Both the position numbers and the translations under genes were made by a program. Below, in pieces: positions 1 to 9,762 of a DNA stretch of 62,000 nucleotides; position 1 is the stretch's first letter; every line of letters begins with the position of its first letter. The stretch spans positions 279,432 through 341,431 of the forward strand of contig CAUYUJ010015693.1 of the NCBI GenBank assembly GCA_963575745.1. The letters are read 5' to 3'. Below the pieces are notes generated by a model. The model searched no databases. It had not been told where the DNA came from and saw only the letters and a program-made list of their open reading frames with translations. This stretch comes from Prorocentrum cordatum (lineage: Eukaryota > Sar > Dinophyceae > Prorocentrales > Prorocentraceae).

Positions 1-110
1 GCCGTTCCTCCGCGGTCTACATTGTCTTGACAGCCGTCTTTGGTTCAGGACGTGCCTCCCACATTGCAATCTTTCCGACGGAACCGGCCGTTCCTCCGCG
101 GTCTACATTG
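1..110. repeat. Short 86-bp-period direct repeat upstream of the first gene
   Basis: A 24-bp block at 1-24 recurs identically at 87-110, immediately before the ATG at 113. The intervening sequence is unique. This may be 5'-UTR or promoter-proximal sequence; no function can be assigned. Confidence 0.7.
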
Positions 111-112
111 CA

Positions 113-2350
113 ATGGCCCTCCCCTGGCCCTTTCCTTACCGGCCTGCAGCCTCGGCTTCTCGCGGTGCTTCTCAGCCTGCGGAGGAAGACCGACACACGC
201 CTGCGGCAGCGCCTGCTCGTGGTGCTCCTCAGCCTGCGTCTTTTACGGTCGCCTCTTTTAACTTCGGGTTCGAGCAGAGCATGATGATCGGGAAGAACTT
301 CAAGACTCACTGCTCCAACTTCGGGCGGATTTGCGCCAAGATAGTCGAGGAAGTCGATGCTGACCTTTTCTTTGGGTGCGAGGTCGGTGCGTTTCGTCAA
401 GGCCTGAGCCGAGCATCCATCAACGTGAAAGACATCCTGACCAAGCCGTTCGGCGACAGCATCGGCTTCTGCGAGGTCGCCAACTACTTGAGCCTATGGG
501 GCTTCGGCGGTGCTCCTCAGCCTGCTGACGTGTCCCTGCGCGAGGACACATACATCTACCACGTCCCCATCGCGCGACAAGTGGACGCAGTGATCTCACG
601 GTTCAATGTGCAGACAAGAGGCCATGACAAAGTTCACGTGGTCGTCGGAAACATGCACATCGCTTGCGGAAACAACCCTCCCAGCATTCACACGCGACAG
701 CGAGCAGTTCGGCTGCTCCGACTCCACTTGGACGGGATCGCCGTGCTTCTCAGTACTGGGGAGCCGGGCACGCCGGTCGTGCGCCTCGCAGTCTGCGACA
801 ACAACTTGACCTCGCAGGAGGCGCGTGAAGCTTTCCAACGCCACACTGACGACGAGGCGTTATGGGAAGTCTTGGCCCCCCCGGCGGACCGCAAAGGCGA
901 CGACGTGGCAGTCTGCGGAGCAGTCGCGCGTTTCCAGCCCGTCGCTGTTGGCGCCTCGTACATGGACCGTGTCATGCGAAACGACGCGCGCGATGCTGTT
1001 GCGGTCGTGCTCACCGTCCCTGGTGCTTCTCAGCCTGGGGAGACAAAGAGGCGGAATATTGTCTTCGGAGACTTGCCTGACGCCGACGCCGACTCAGAGA
1101 CCGAGGCGGAGGGCTCCTCGGTGCACTGGTCCCGGTCCCCGAGCCCCGCTCCTGTGCTTGCGCCGCTTTCACCGACGTCACCGGCCGACGCCGCAGCCTG
1201 CGACGAGCCCGAGGATGAAGTTAGTCGGCGCGCGCAGGAGCTGCACGAGGAGTTGAGGGAGTATTGGGACCAGAGGTATGACGCGGACTACGGCCCGAAA
1301 CTCCTCCACCACCTCAGCCTCTTGCTGTTCAAGAAGAGGACGTCCACGCAGCCTGCGGACAAAGATCCAGCTGGTGCTCCTCAGCCTGGCTCGGACTGTG
1401 ACACCGCCTTCGCGTCGCAGGCGGAGACTGTCCGAGCCATTGTGTCTGTCCTTAAGGTTCGCCATGAGTTTCTGCGGAGCAAAAACATCGCCGACTTGCG
1501 GCGCGTCCTCACCGACGCTGAGCGCGGGGAACTCGTAAGACGTGTTCGCACAGAGTACGGGCAGTCCGAACACCAGCTGGCGCTACAGGAACGAGATGGC
1601 GAGAAGGGGAAAGCGAAAGGCAAGACTCCACCACAAGGTTCTAGCGGAGCTTCTCAGCCTGCGGGAAAAGGCGAAAAGGGGAAAGCGAAATGCAAGACTC
1701 CACCACAAGGTTTTCGCGGAGCTTCTCAGTCTGCGGGAAGAGGCGAGAAGGGGAAGGCGAAAGGCAAGACTCCACCACAAGGTGGCCAGCCCCAAGGGGC
1801 AGGCCAAGGGGGTCTCGCTAAGTTCCTCAGAGAGCAGAAGCGTAAGCGGTGGTGCCGGCATCTGCAACGTGTGTGCGGCACAAAACAGATCTGGGAGGTG
1901 CTGGCTTTCTCCGGCCGCTTCGACGTTGACATGCTCGCCCAGGCCTTGCGCGCCGAACCCAGTGAGCCACCTGCGCACGACGAAGTCATGAAGGAAGAGC
2001 GCCGCCGCCTCCACCACGACAAGGCTGAAGCGATCTCGCGCTACAACGAGGGTGAGCGGCTCGCCCGCTATCGGCAAGAGCTCGTGGCGGTGCTACTCAG
2101 CCTGCCGACCAGGGCCAGGAGGTTCCCACTCACGCGCAAGCAGTTGGACGTGCTTCGGAAGTGGGACAGCGGCGAGTTGCGAGTCAACCGGGACCAGGCG
2201 ATTGTGGCGCTAGGACACGGCCGCCCCCGTACTGCGGGAGGGGATTACCTGGACATCGGCGGCAGCACGGGCGGTGGGTCTCGGCGCATCATCGACTCTT
2301 GGCAGCCGCCGGATTGGCGCGACTTCCTGCAAGACGAGCGGGAGAGGTAG
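113..2350 (+). CDS. Endonuclease/exonuclease/phosphatase (EEP)-like protein with basic tandem repeats
   Basis: The product is 745 aa. Residues about 46-310 look like an EEP (DNase I/AP-endonuclease) fold: an opening strand with SFNFGF (about residue 48), an acidic strand FFGCEVG (about 87-93), VVVGNMHI, a CDNNLT segment (about 229) where GDxN is expected, and NDARDAVAVVL near the end, where the family usually has a His. If that alignment is right, the catalytic His is replaced. Residues about 497-560 contain a 24-aa (72-bp) tandem repeat with GEKGKAKGKTPPQG, whose linkers are copies of the dispersed GASQPA-coding motif. The C-terminus is charged and helical. The ATG at 113 starts the open frame, but an exon upstream of the window cannot be excluded. 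EEP domains accompany Helitron/Helentron Rep-helicase genes in other eukaryotes, which fits the neighbours. Fold assignment is moderate; the catalytic status is inference. Confidence 0.65.
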   Translation: MALPWPFPYRPAASASRGASQPAEEDRHTPAAAPARGAPQPASFTVASFNFGFEQSMMIGKNFKTHCSNFGRICAKIVEEVDADLFFGCEVGAFRQGLSRASINVKDILTKPFGDSIGFCEVANYLSLWGFGGAPQPADVSLREDTYIYHVPIARQVDAVISRFNVQTRGHDKVHVVVGNMHIACGNNPPSIHTRQRAVRLLRLHLDGIAVLLSTGEPGTPVVRLAVCDNNLTSQEAREAFQRHTDDEALWEVLAPPADRKGDDVAVCGAVARFQPVAVGASYMDRVMRNDARDAVAVVLTVPGASQPGETKRRNIVFGDLPDADADSETEAEGSSVHWSRSPSPAPVLAPLSPTSPADAAACDEPEDEVSRRAQELHEELREYWDQRYDADYGPKLLHHLSLLLFKKRTSTQPADKDPAGAPQPGSDCDTAFASQAETVRAIVSVLKVRHEFLRSKNIADLRRVLTDAERGELVRRVRTEYGQSEHQLALQERDGEKGKAKGKTPPQGSSGASQPAGKGEKGKAKCKTPPQGFRGASQSAGRGEKGKAKGKTPPQGGQPQGAGQGGLAKFLREQKRKRWCRHLQRVCGTKQIWEVLAFSGRFDVDMLAQALRAEPSEPPAHDEVMKEERRRLHHDKAEAISRYNEGERLARYRQELVAVLLSLPTRARRFPLTRKQLDVLRKWDSGELRVNRDQAIVALGHGRPRTAGGDYLDIGGSTGGGSRRIIDSWQPPDWRDFLQDERER
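1598..1792 (+). repeat. 72-bp in-frame tandem repeat inside the EEP-like gene
   Basis: Three units begin at 1598, 1670 and 1742, a 72-bp period. Each encodes GEKGKAKGKTPPQG. The first two are followed by a copy of the 20-bp motif (GASQPA or GASQSA). The unit is a multiple of three, so copy changes keep the frame. Confidence 0.85.
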
Positions 2351-2365
2351 GGTTTCCAAGCCCGT

Positions 2366-2660
2366 GTGCCCGCGGTGCTTCTCAGCCTGCGGTCTTCTGA
2401 TACTATTTGCAGCAGTAGTAGGACTGCGCGGCCGCGGTGCTTTTCAGCCTGCGAGTTTCTGCGGTGCTTTTCGCTAGACTCTTTCTGCGGTGCTTTTCTG
2501 CGAGTAGTAGGACTCTTTTCAGCCTGCGAGTTTCTGCGAGTCTCAGCCTGCGAGTTTTCAGCCTGCAGGTTTCGCAGGCTCTCCGCTTCGCACGCCGCTC
2601 CTCAGTTCCAAGACGTCTGCCAAAGTGTTAACGCAGCTCAGCCTGCCGCTTTTGCAGGCT
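2366..2660 (+). repeat. Cluster of GGTGCTTCTCAGCCTGC motifs after the EEP-like gene
   Basis: Directly after the stop codon the sequence is a string of intact and truncated copies of GCGGTGCTTCTCAGCCTGC (2371, 2432, 2460, 2512 and further partial copies to about 2650). The block CTCCGCTTCGCACGCCGCTC at 2581-2600 recurs exactly after the helicase gene at 20671-20690, so the two genes share 3'-flanking sequence. No ORF here is credible. Confidence 0.8.
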
Positions 2661-2883
2661 CTCCGTTTCCAAGACCTCTGCCAAGACGTAGTTGGAGGCC
2701 CGAGAAAGACATGCAGTCAATCATCGCAGTCAATCACCACATCATCACCAATGGACTCGCCCAGCGCACCAGTAGAGACTCAGGTCTTACGAGTCCCTGC
2801 ACATAATACTATGTACACAATGTAGTCCTGCGAGTCCTACTGCCCTGCGAGTCTGCGATGCCACTGTGTAGTGTCAAGCTCTG

Positions 2884-3306
2884 TGCGTTGATAGCAGTGT
2901 GTGCGTTGATAGCAGTGTCTTGTTTGACCATACATCCATTCAAGTTCCGTGCGTTGATAGCAGTGTCTCGTTTGGACGTACACCCATTCAAGCTCCGTGC
3001 GTTGATGCCAGTGTCTCGTTTGGACATGCATCCATTCGAGCTCCGTGCGTTGATAGCAGTGTTTCGTTTGGAGGTACATCCATTCAAGCTCTGTGCGTTG
3101 ATAGCAGTGTCTTGTTTGGACATGCACCCATTTGAGCTCCGCGCGATGATAGCAGTGTCTCGCTTGGACATACATCCATTCAAGTTCCGTGCGTTGATAG
3201 CAGTGTCTCGTTTGGACATACACCCATTCAAGCTCCGTGCGTTGATAGCAGTGTCTCGTTTGGACATACATCCATTCGAGCCTGTGCGTTGATAGCAGTG
3301 TCTCGT
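2884..3306 (+). repeat. Satellite array 1 (48-bp units)
   Basis: About nine units of 48 bp, each with the core TTGATAGCAGTGTCTCGTTT followed by GGACATACATCCATTCAAGC-type sequence. The unit length is a multiple of three and almost stop-free, so long artefactual ORFs appear on both strands. I treat the whole block as satellite. Confidence 0.9.
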
Positions 3307-4076
3307 ACCGGGGCCTTCCTGCTATGCTTTCAGAAATGCTGTTTATTCAGCTATGCCTTCGCTCAGGCCATCAGGGCCATCATGCTGCCAGCTATGCTTT
3401 CAGCTCATCATCATCCACGTCATTGTCCAGGCCCCTTCATAATCATCCATTCATCATCCATGTCGTTGTCCGTGCCTCTGTATGCTCAACCCACTTTTCT
3501 GTTCTGCATATTGAATGCGCTGCTTCACCACGCCCCGCGGTGCTTCTCAGCCTGCCTAGTCACTTACGGTTCTTTCAGCCAACTAGCGATGGTCAAGAAA
3601 TTGGTCTTCAAACAAAAAATCTGTGACCAAAAGGTATCGACCCGCGCTAGTCCCTGGCATGGAGAAGAAAGATTTGGCCACTCCGAGGAGTGCAACTATT
3701 CATTCGCTTCGCTCATTCCGCCGGCCCATGTTGTAGCATCGCTGGCGCTTGCTTCCGTGCTCGGGCGCGGGCGTCTGAACGGCCTCCTCGGGCCGCTTCG
3801 GGGTTCTGAGGAGCTCCTTCGGAGCCTCCTGAGGGTTTCTGACGGGCCTCTGAGGGCCTTTCTGGGGAAACCTTCGGGCCTCCTGAGCCTCTGGGAAATC
3901 TCTTCGCCTTTCTTGGGACTCCCTGGCGGGCCTCGTGGCCGCGCCCAGAGGGAAAACCATCGTGGATTAACGCGCCTCAGCTCCATTTCGGCCAGCGAAC
4001 TTCAGGTCGCCGCCGTGCTGCGAGGAGAGCGGCAAGGCGCTCCGGGCGCAGACGTGGTGGCAAAGTTACGCTTCAG
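3307..4076. other. Intergenic spacer without a supportable gene
   Basis: It contains CATCAT-rich sequence (about 3405-3470), one lone copy of the 20-bp motif (3537-3555) and a degenerate CCTC/GGGCCT-rich stretch (about 3760-3960). The overlapping open frames use different frames with no domain signal. Confidence 0.6.
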
Positions 4077-5162
4077 ATGAATGTCATATCTTCACTGTTA
4101 GTTGGTACAAAAACCCCAACAAGCAGATATGAGCGCTTCTTGTACAATGATGCCCTTGTTCGCTGTCGCATTTGCAGTGCTCCTCAACCTTCGAGTGCAG
4201 AACTGCATTTCGCATGTGGGGCATGTGCAGCTAAGCAGGCTCGGGATTGTATATGTTCAGGCATCGCATCTCTGCATGGCAATGTGAATTTAGAGCTCTT
4301 GTCAGAATTCGTTTCAGGTATCCGATCGCCAGAAAACCCTGTGTACCAACCATTTGACCCCGAGGATCAGCGCAAACTGCAGGAATCCCTGGAGAAAGGT
4401 GCCGCGGTGCTTCTCAGCCTGCGGACTTCGCGCAGCACGAGTGTTTTGGTGCGTTCCCGCCACCTCGCGCGTCTGATCTACATTGCTGCCATGACGGGCT
4501 TGGCAGCGACCGTGGATGCTGCAGCGCCATACCTAGCTCAAAACGACTTGAAAGGTTTCAGGCATTACCTCGACACTGCGGAGGTCGTGCACCGTGGCGG
4601 CCAGCGCCCGGGGAAGATCTGTCGCGGCAACATTGCAGCGCAGCTTGTTGAGTTCATGCGCGTCGTTGGCAACAAGATGGCGCAACTGCTCTCCTCATGC
4701 GCGCCCTCCCTGCAGACGGCCCAGCGGCGACAGGTGCTCCTCAGCCTTGCTCAAGTAGTTTTCCAAGTGGCAAGCAAGCGCGAATTCAAGGTCGATGGAT
4801 GCGGGGCATACAAGTGCAAACGAATCTTGGAAATCACCATGCTGGCTGGGCTCAGTTCCAAACTGACAGTGCCGCGTTTGCTGCCTGGTGACCTCTTGGC
4901 TTTGTCTGGTCGGTGGCCGGTTCCACGCGGATCGCGCCTTGCCTTGCGAAAGATCATGCCCGGCATGACCACGGAACTTCGCGAACAGCAGGCTTTGAAA
5001 GCGATCTCTTTGACACTGGGCTCCGGCGGTAATGGCAAGTCGGTTCCTGTCTGCACGATATCCGCAATGTTGTGCTTTTGGAATGAGCACAAGAATAACG
5101 TGTTGCAGTGGGTGCAGGAGTGGGTGCCCAAGATGCTGTCGCGGCAGGCGGCGAGCCGCTGA
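4077..5162 (+). CDS. Hypothetical protein with an N-terminal CxxC...CxxC motif
   Basis: The product is 361 aa from the ATG at 4077. I do not recognise the family. Near the N-terminus CRIC (about residue 32) and CGAC (about 49), followed by DC and C, could bind zinc. The rest is predominantly helical, with a basic C-terminal segment ending in QWVQEWVPKMLSRQAASR. Three copies of the dispersed motif lie inside the frame: a diverged one at about 4177, one read as AVLLSL at 4403-4424 and one read as VLLSL at about 4736. The gene sits between two satellite arrays and is followed by a motif cluster, the same layout as its neighbours. A decayed copy of its 3' end is found at 9390-9540. A role in the same mobile or multigene unit is inference only. 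Confidence 0.6.
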   Translation: MNVISSLLVGTKTPTSRYERFLYNDALVRCRICSAPQPSSAELHFACGACAAKQARDCICSGIASLHGNVNLELLSEFVSGIRSPENPVYQPFDPEDQRKLQESLEKGAAVLLSLRTSRSTSVLVRSRHLARLIYIAAMTGLAATVDAAAPYLAQNDLKGFRHYLDTAEVVHRGGQRPGKICRGNIAAQLVEFMRVVGNKMAQLLSSCAPSLQTAQRRQVLLSLAQVVFQVASKREFKVDGCGAYKCKRILEITMLAGLSSKLTVPRLLPGDLLALSGRWPVPRGSRLALRKIMPGMTTELREQQALKAISLTLGSGGNGKSVPVCTISAMLCFWNEHKNNVLQWVQEWVPKMLSRQAASR

Positions 5163-5179
5163 AGCGTTTGCCCACTTTT

Positions 5180-5362
5180 GCCCGCGGTACTTCTCAGCCC
5201 GCGGTGCCTCTCAGCCCGCGGTGCTTCTCAGCCCGCGGTTGCTTTTCTAGACGCGTCTGTGCTGATGGGGCAGCGCTGTCTTCTTCGCATACACTTCGAG
5301 CTTTTCTAAACACGTCGGTGCTGATGGGGCAGCGCTGTCTTCTGCGCACACACTTCGACTCT
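5180..5362 (+). repeat. Motif triplet plus 59-bp tandem duplication after the cysteine-motif gene
   Basis: Three head-to-tail copies of the motif (CTTCTCAGCCCGCGG type) occupy about 5183-5240. They are followed by two 59-bp units starting TTTTCTAGACGCGTC (5243) and TTTTCTAAACACGTC (5302), each containing GCTGATGGGGCAGCGCTGTC. Part of this block recurs at 9500-9535. Confidence 0.8.
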
Positions 5363-5652
5363 TCTGGGCCGTGACTCCCTGCCAGAAAAATCATACATTG
5401 ATGCCAGATTCTCGTCTTCACCCACGTCCACTGTTCCCTTCGATCATCAACGCGGACATGAACAGTATAGCACAGAGCACGCACAGCACACAGCACACAC
5501 ACAGTGCCGCAGCACATAGCACGCACACACAGTGCCGCAGCACATCACAAGACAACATGGCACACCACACAGCATACACAGCACACCCATACACGCACGC
5601 ACATAACACTAATGTGTTTTCCTCGACGCCACAAGGGGGTGCGCTCCGGGCG
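5363..5652. other. Short spacer with CACA-rich sequence
   Basis: A unique spacer with two near-identical CACACACAGTGCCGCAGCAC segments (about 5497-5545). I see no gene. Confidence 0.5.
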
Positions 5653-7012
5653 TTGATAGCAGCGTCTTGTTTGGACATACATCTTTCAAACTCTGTGCGT
5701 TCATAGCAGTGTCTCGTTTGGACACACATCCATTCAAATTCCGCGCGTTGATAGCAGTGTCTCGTTTGGACATACATCCATTCGAGCTTCCGGCGTTGAT
5801 AGCAGTGTCTTGTTTGACCATATATCCATTCAAGCTCCGTGCGTTGATAGCAGTGTCTCGTTTGGACATACATCCATTCAAGCTCCGTGCGTTGATAGCA
5901 GTGTCTCGTTTGGACGTACACCCATTCGAGCTCCGTGCGATGATAGCAGTGTCTCGTTTGGACATACATCCATTCAAGCTCCGTGCGTTGATAGCAGTGT
6001 CTCGTTTGGACATGCACCCATTCAAGCTCCGTGCGTTGACAGCAGTGTCTTGTTTGGACACACATCCATTCAAATTCCGCGCGTTGATAGCAGTGTCTCG
6101 TTTGGACATACTTCCATTCAAGCTTCCGGCGTTGATAGCAGTGTCTTGTTTGACCATATATCCTTTCAAGCTCCGTGCGTTGATAGCAGTGTCTCGTTTG
6201 GACATGCATCCATTCAAGCTCCGTGCGTTGATAGCGCTGTCTCGTCTGGACGTACACCAATTCGAGCTCCGTGCGATGATACCAGTGTCTCGTTTGGACA
6301 TGCATCCATTTAAGTTCCGTGCGTTGATAGCAGTGTCTCGTTTGGGCATACGCCCATTCAAGCTCCGTGCGTTGACGGCAGTGTCTCGTTTGGACACACA
6401 TCCATTCAAACTCCGTGCGTTGATAGCAGTGTCTCGTTTGGACATACATCCGTTCAAGCTTCCGGCGTTGATAGCAGTGTCTCGTTTGACAATATATCCA
6501 TTCAAGCTCCGGGCATTCATAGCAGCGTCTCGTTTGGACACACATCCATTCAAACTCCGTGCGTTGATAGCTGTGTCTCGTTTGGACATACATCCTTTCA
6601 AGCTTCCGGCGTTGATAACAGTGTCTTGTTTGACCATATATCCATTCAAGCTCCGTGCGTTGATAGCAGTGTCTCGTTTGGACATACATCCATTCAAACT
6701 CCGTGCGTTGATAGCAGTGTCTCGTTTGGACGTACACCCATTCGAGCTCCGTGCGATGATGCCAGTGTCTCGTTTGGACATACATCCATTCAATTTCCGC
6801 GCGTTGATAGCAGTGTCTCGTTTGGACACACACCCATTCAAGCTCCGTGCGCTGACAGCAGTGTCTCGTTTGGACATACATCCATTCAAACTCCGCGCGT
6901 TGATAGCAGTGTCTCGTTTGGACATATATCCATTCAAGTTCCGTGCGTTCATAGCAGTGTCTCGTTTGGACATACATCCATTCGAGCTCCGTGCGTTGAT
7001 AGCAGTGTCTTC
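5653..7012 (+). repeat. Satellite array 2 (48-bp units, about 28 copies)
   Basis: An uninterrupted head-to-tail array with the core TTGATAGCAGTGTCTCGTTT in nearly every 48-bp unit. The linkers are variable (CATCCATTCAAGCTCCGTGC and variants such as CTTCCGGCG). Open frames of 475-556 aa run through it on both strands because the unit is 16 codons long and almost stop-free. They are composed only of the repeat, so I do not call them genes. Confidence 0.92.
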
Positions 7013-7079
7013 TAACCATTGCCGTTCTGGTTGCAAAAGCCCCCTTGTGTTGCGCGTCTGCCATCGGACGCGCCACCGT

Positions 7080-7207
7080 GCCCTGTGCGGTCTTGCTCGC
7101 CCAGTGTCACCGTGCCCTGCACGGTGCTACACGCCCTGTGTGCATCGTGCTTTGCACGGTGCTTCTCGGCCTGTGTCACTGTGCACTCCACGGTGATCCT
7201 CAAGGTG
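7080..7207 (+). repeat. About 34-bp tandem repeat derived from the dispersed motif
   Basis: Four degenerate units of the form GCACGGTGCTTCTCGGCCTG plus TGTCACYGT lie just upstream of the OB-fold gene start. They appear to be a local tandem expansion of the same motif that is otherwise scattered through the genes. Confidence 0.7.
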
Positions 7208-7214
7208 AGCTAGC

Positions 7215-9107
7215 ATGGCTGCTGCCGCAGACCAGCCAACGTCCCCACCAGGTAGTCTCACGAAGAGCAGCGCTAAAACCCAAGACTTCCTGGTTCGAGT
7301 GTACAAGCCCAGGGAGATCAAGTACTCGTACAAGAGCAGACGCAATGGCCAGCAGGTTAATGCAAGCCGATTCACGTGCATTTTGCTTGGCACGGACTCA
7401 GAGCACTATTGCGAGGCGATCTTCAAAGGAACTACAGCAGAAGTCGAAGGTGCTCTCAAGAAGTTCCTCCCGGTCACAGCGTGGAAACTCTCCAAGGTCG
7501 GCCTGGGCAGCCAGCAGCAGGACGCTTTTGTGCACACGTCTGTTCGTGTCGTGGTCGACCTCAAGCGCACACTGTGCACTCCTATCCTCAGTAGCTCTCA
7601 GGAGGAAGCCACCTTGGCATCGGCGCCGGCTCCGCAGACGACAGTGGCAGACATGATGAACATCAAGTCGCAGCGCTGCTTCGACGTCATGGCTGTGGTT
7701 CATTCCGTTTCAGACACACGCACTCCCATGGGCCACCCTCCAGTGGCAAGTGTACACCTGGTGGACGGCACCCAGACGACCAACTCCAAGACAGCGGAGG
7801 CTGTGGTTGCTGTCTGGGGAACAGCCAACATAGAGCTTTGTCGGACTCACAAAGGACAACCGCTGCTGTTTCTCAACGTAGCGGCCAAATTCGACGGCAA
7901 ACTGGAGCTTAACCTGTCGCAGGATCGCGTGGTGGATTATGCATGCTCTTGCCCCAGAATGATCCAACTCAACGACCTAGCGGCGAATGGAGATTTCGCG
8001 AAGGACCGGGAGCAGCTGACCGCCGCCCATGCGACCACATGGGACCCAGACCACGCTTCACAGGTTCTCACCGGAGACGCGCTCCTCTCCTGTTGTGCCT
8101 TTCTGGCGATGGCGTCGGAAGACCCAACCGCAACCTTGCCACTCTTGTTGCAGGTCAATGGCATGAGACTCGAGGAGCCAGAACCCGCCGACTCTGTGGT
8201 GGAGAGCAAAGGCGAACGCGTATTCTTCACCACTACCGCCCGCGATTTCAGTGGCTCCTGCAAAGTTGGCGTATCCCAAGCGGCAGCCTTCGCCTTGACC
8301 GGCATTGATACCATGGCGGAGTTTAAGAAGATTCACGATGAGAGAGCTATCTCCTCCCCTCCTTTCAGCAATTGCCGCATACTACGACGCGTGCGCCATG
8401 TGGCTGCAAATGGAGAGGAGGACACGCCTGAGCGGACTTTTGTTAACACGACTGTGGTTGCGGTACCGCCGCTCCAGATATCGCACGCCCCCAATACCTC
8501 TTACAATGTCGTCTTGGAGATCCTGAAGCAGTGCCGCGAGAGCCAGGATGCTATGCTCGCGGCACACCTTTCTGAGATGCGCCCCTGCCCCTTCTACGGC
8601 ATGCGCGTGGAGTATCCCCTGGCGGGTGGCGGGGGTGGCGCTTCTCAGCTTGCCCGGAACTGCCACGTGGCAGTGGCTCTTGTACGCAACACACAGAAGT
8701 CGCGGTGCGTGTCCACTGCGGGTGGCTTCGTCGTCTCTACACCAGGTGTCACGGACGCCTGTGGCGATGAGAGTTCACGCGCGGTGACGATTCACGGCTA
8801 TTGCTCCGTAGACAATTTGCTCTCGTTCAAAATGGACCCGCCCAACAGAGCGAAGCACAGAGTCTGCCTGTTGCTCATTACAGGCTGTTCAAAAGATGGT
8901 ATCACGGTGCACAGCGTAACCCACATCGACGATTCCGCAGTGACCGAGGCGCAGTACTTCATCAAAAAATCAAGGACACTGGGGATGCGCACAGAGCTCC
9001 AGCAATCTGGCGACCACAAGCGGATGAATGAGTGGAGCAAGACGCCCGGCTCCGCCAAGAAGTGCAGAATCTTTGAAGGCCACCCGTCAGGAGAAAGCTT
9101 GAAATGA
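7215..9107 (+). CDS. OB-fold (RPA/ssDNA-binding-like) protein
   Basis: The product is 630 aa from the ATG at 7215. Residues about 156-250 resemble an RPA70-type OB fold: a strand FDVMAVVHSVSD, then ASVHLVDGTQ, then VVAVWGTANIE, with a closing strand before LELNLSQDRVV. Residues about 22-120 could be a second, more diverged OB domain. I see no clear C-terminal zinc ribbon. RPA-like OB-fold proteins are encoded by many Helitrons and are thought to coat single strands during rolling-circle transposition. Here the gene lies directly upstream of a Helitron-type Rep/helicase gene in the same orientation. One copy of the dispersed motif is in frame (GASQLA at about 8637). A telomere or replication OB protein is an alternative. 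The fold is moderately sure; the role is inference. Confidence 0.6.
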   Translation: MAAAADQPTSPPGSLTKSSAKTQDFLVRVYKPREIKYSYKSRRNGQQVNASRFTCILLGTDSEHYCEAIFKGTTAEVEGALKKFLPVTAWKLSKVGLGSQQQDAFVHTSVRVVVDLKRTLCTPILSSSQEEATLASAPAPQTTVADMMNIKSQRCFDVMAVVHSVSDTRTPMGHPPVASVHLVDGTQTTNSKTAEAVVAVWGTANIELCRTHKGQPLLFLNVAAKFDGKLELNLSQDRVVDYACSCPRMIQLNDLAANGDFAKDREQLTAAHATTWDPDHASQVLTGDALLSCCAFLAMASEDPTATLPLLLQVNGMRLEEPEPADSVVESKGERVFFTTTARDFSGSCKVGVSQAAAFALTGIDTMAEFKKIHDERAISSPPFSNCRILRRVRHVAANGEEDTPERTFVNTTVVAVPPLQISHAPNTSYNVVLEILKQCRESQDAMLAAHLSEMRPCPFYGMRVEYPLAGGGGGASQLARNCHVAVALVRNTQKSRCVSTAGGFVVSTPGVTDACGDESSRAVTIHGYCSVDNLLSFKMDPPNRAKHRVCLLLITGCSKDGITVHSVTHIDDSAVTEAQYFIKKSRTLGMRTELQQSGDHKRMNEWSKTPGSAKKCRIFEGHPSGESLK

Positions 9108-9540
9108 GTTGCTCATGTCTTGTCAGCGATGCTTCTCAGCTTGCTGCGCATCGTGTGCCTCACGCTTCTTCGCTGCTTGCACGGCGGATTTGGATTCGCC
9201 TTGCGGGCTGCCAGCGATGTTTGCCTCAAGTATCTCGTTCCAGCCTCCGTTGACTTGCATTCGCCTGCGGTGCTTCTCAGCCCTGTGGAGACTTGTGCAA
9301 GATTGCTCCCTGCGAGCTGCAGTATTTCTCACCCTGCCATTGCTCTGGAGAGCACCTGCACAGAGTTTTTGTTTGCGCTCAAAACTACCGCGCAACAGTG
9401 GGTGCGAGGATGCGTGCCCAAGCTGCTGCTGCGGCTGCCGGCGAGCCCCTGCGGCGGCTGCCCTCACCGCGACGACTGCTTGAATTTAGCCTGCCGTGCT
9501 TCTCAGCCCGCAGTTCCTTTTCTAGACGCGGCGGTGCTGC
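9108..9540 (+). pseudogene. Motif cluster and decayed copy of the 3' end of the 4077-5162 gene
   Basis: Copies of the dispersed motif occur at about 9127, 9267 and 9500. At about 9395-9445 the sequence parallels the last codons of the 4077-5162 gene (CAGTGGGTGC...GTGCCCAAG, then a GCGGCGAGC-type end). It is then followed, as at 5183-5255, by motif copies and TTTTCTAGACGCG. The original frame is broken, so this is a relic. Confidence 0.6.
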
Positions 9541-9564
9541 GGCGGCCGGAAGTGTCTCGTTTGC

Positions 9565-9705
9565 AGACAACTCCAGTATTGATAGCAATGTCTCGCTCCA
9601 AACTAAAAACGTTGATGGAAGTGTGTCGTTTGCATTTGAATCCGGTGATAGCAGTGTCTCGTTTGCGGACATTTCATTGTATACTAAAATCATTGATAGC
9701 ACTGG
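9565..9705 (+). repeat. Short degenerate satellite block (array 3)
   Basis: Four or five diverged copies of the core (for example TTGATAGCAATGTCTCG and GGTGATAGCAGTGTCTCG) lie between the OB-fold gene and the helicase gene, in the same position and orientation as the longer arrays after the other genes. Confidence 0.75.
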
Positions 9706-9762
9706 CTCAAGTGTCCCTTTGTGGCTCGTTCCGATTTGTGCCGCGGCGGCGTCTGGGTGCGC

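Noticed and set aside
5653-7012. CRISPR-like look (constant core, variable linkers)
   Set aside because: Linkers are variants of one another, units are satellite-like in a eukaryotic context, and no cas genes are present.
5418-7076. 552-aa and 475-aa minus-strand ORFs and the 509-aa plus ORF
   Set aside because: They consist of the 48-bp satellite read in different frames; no unique coding sequence.
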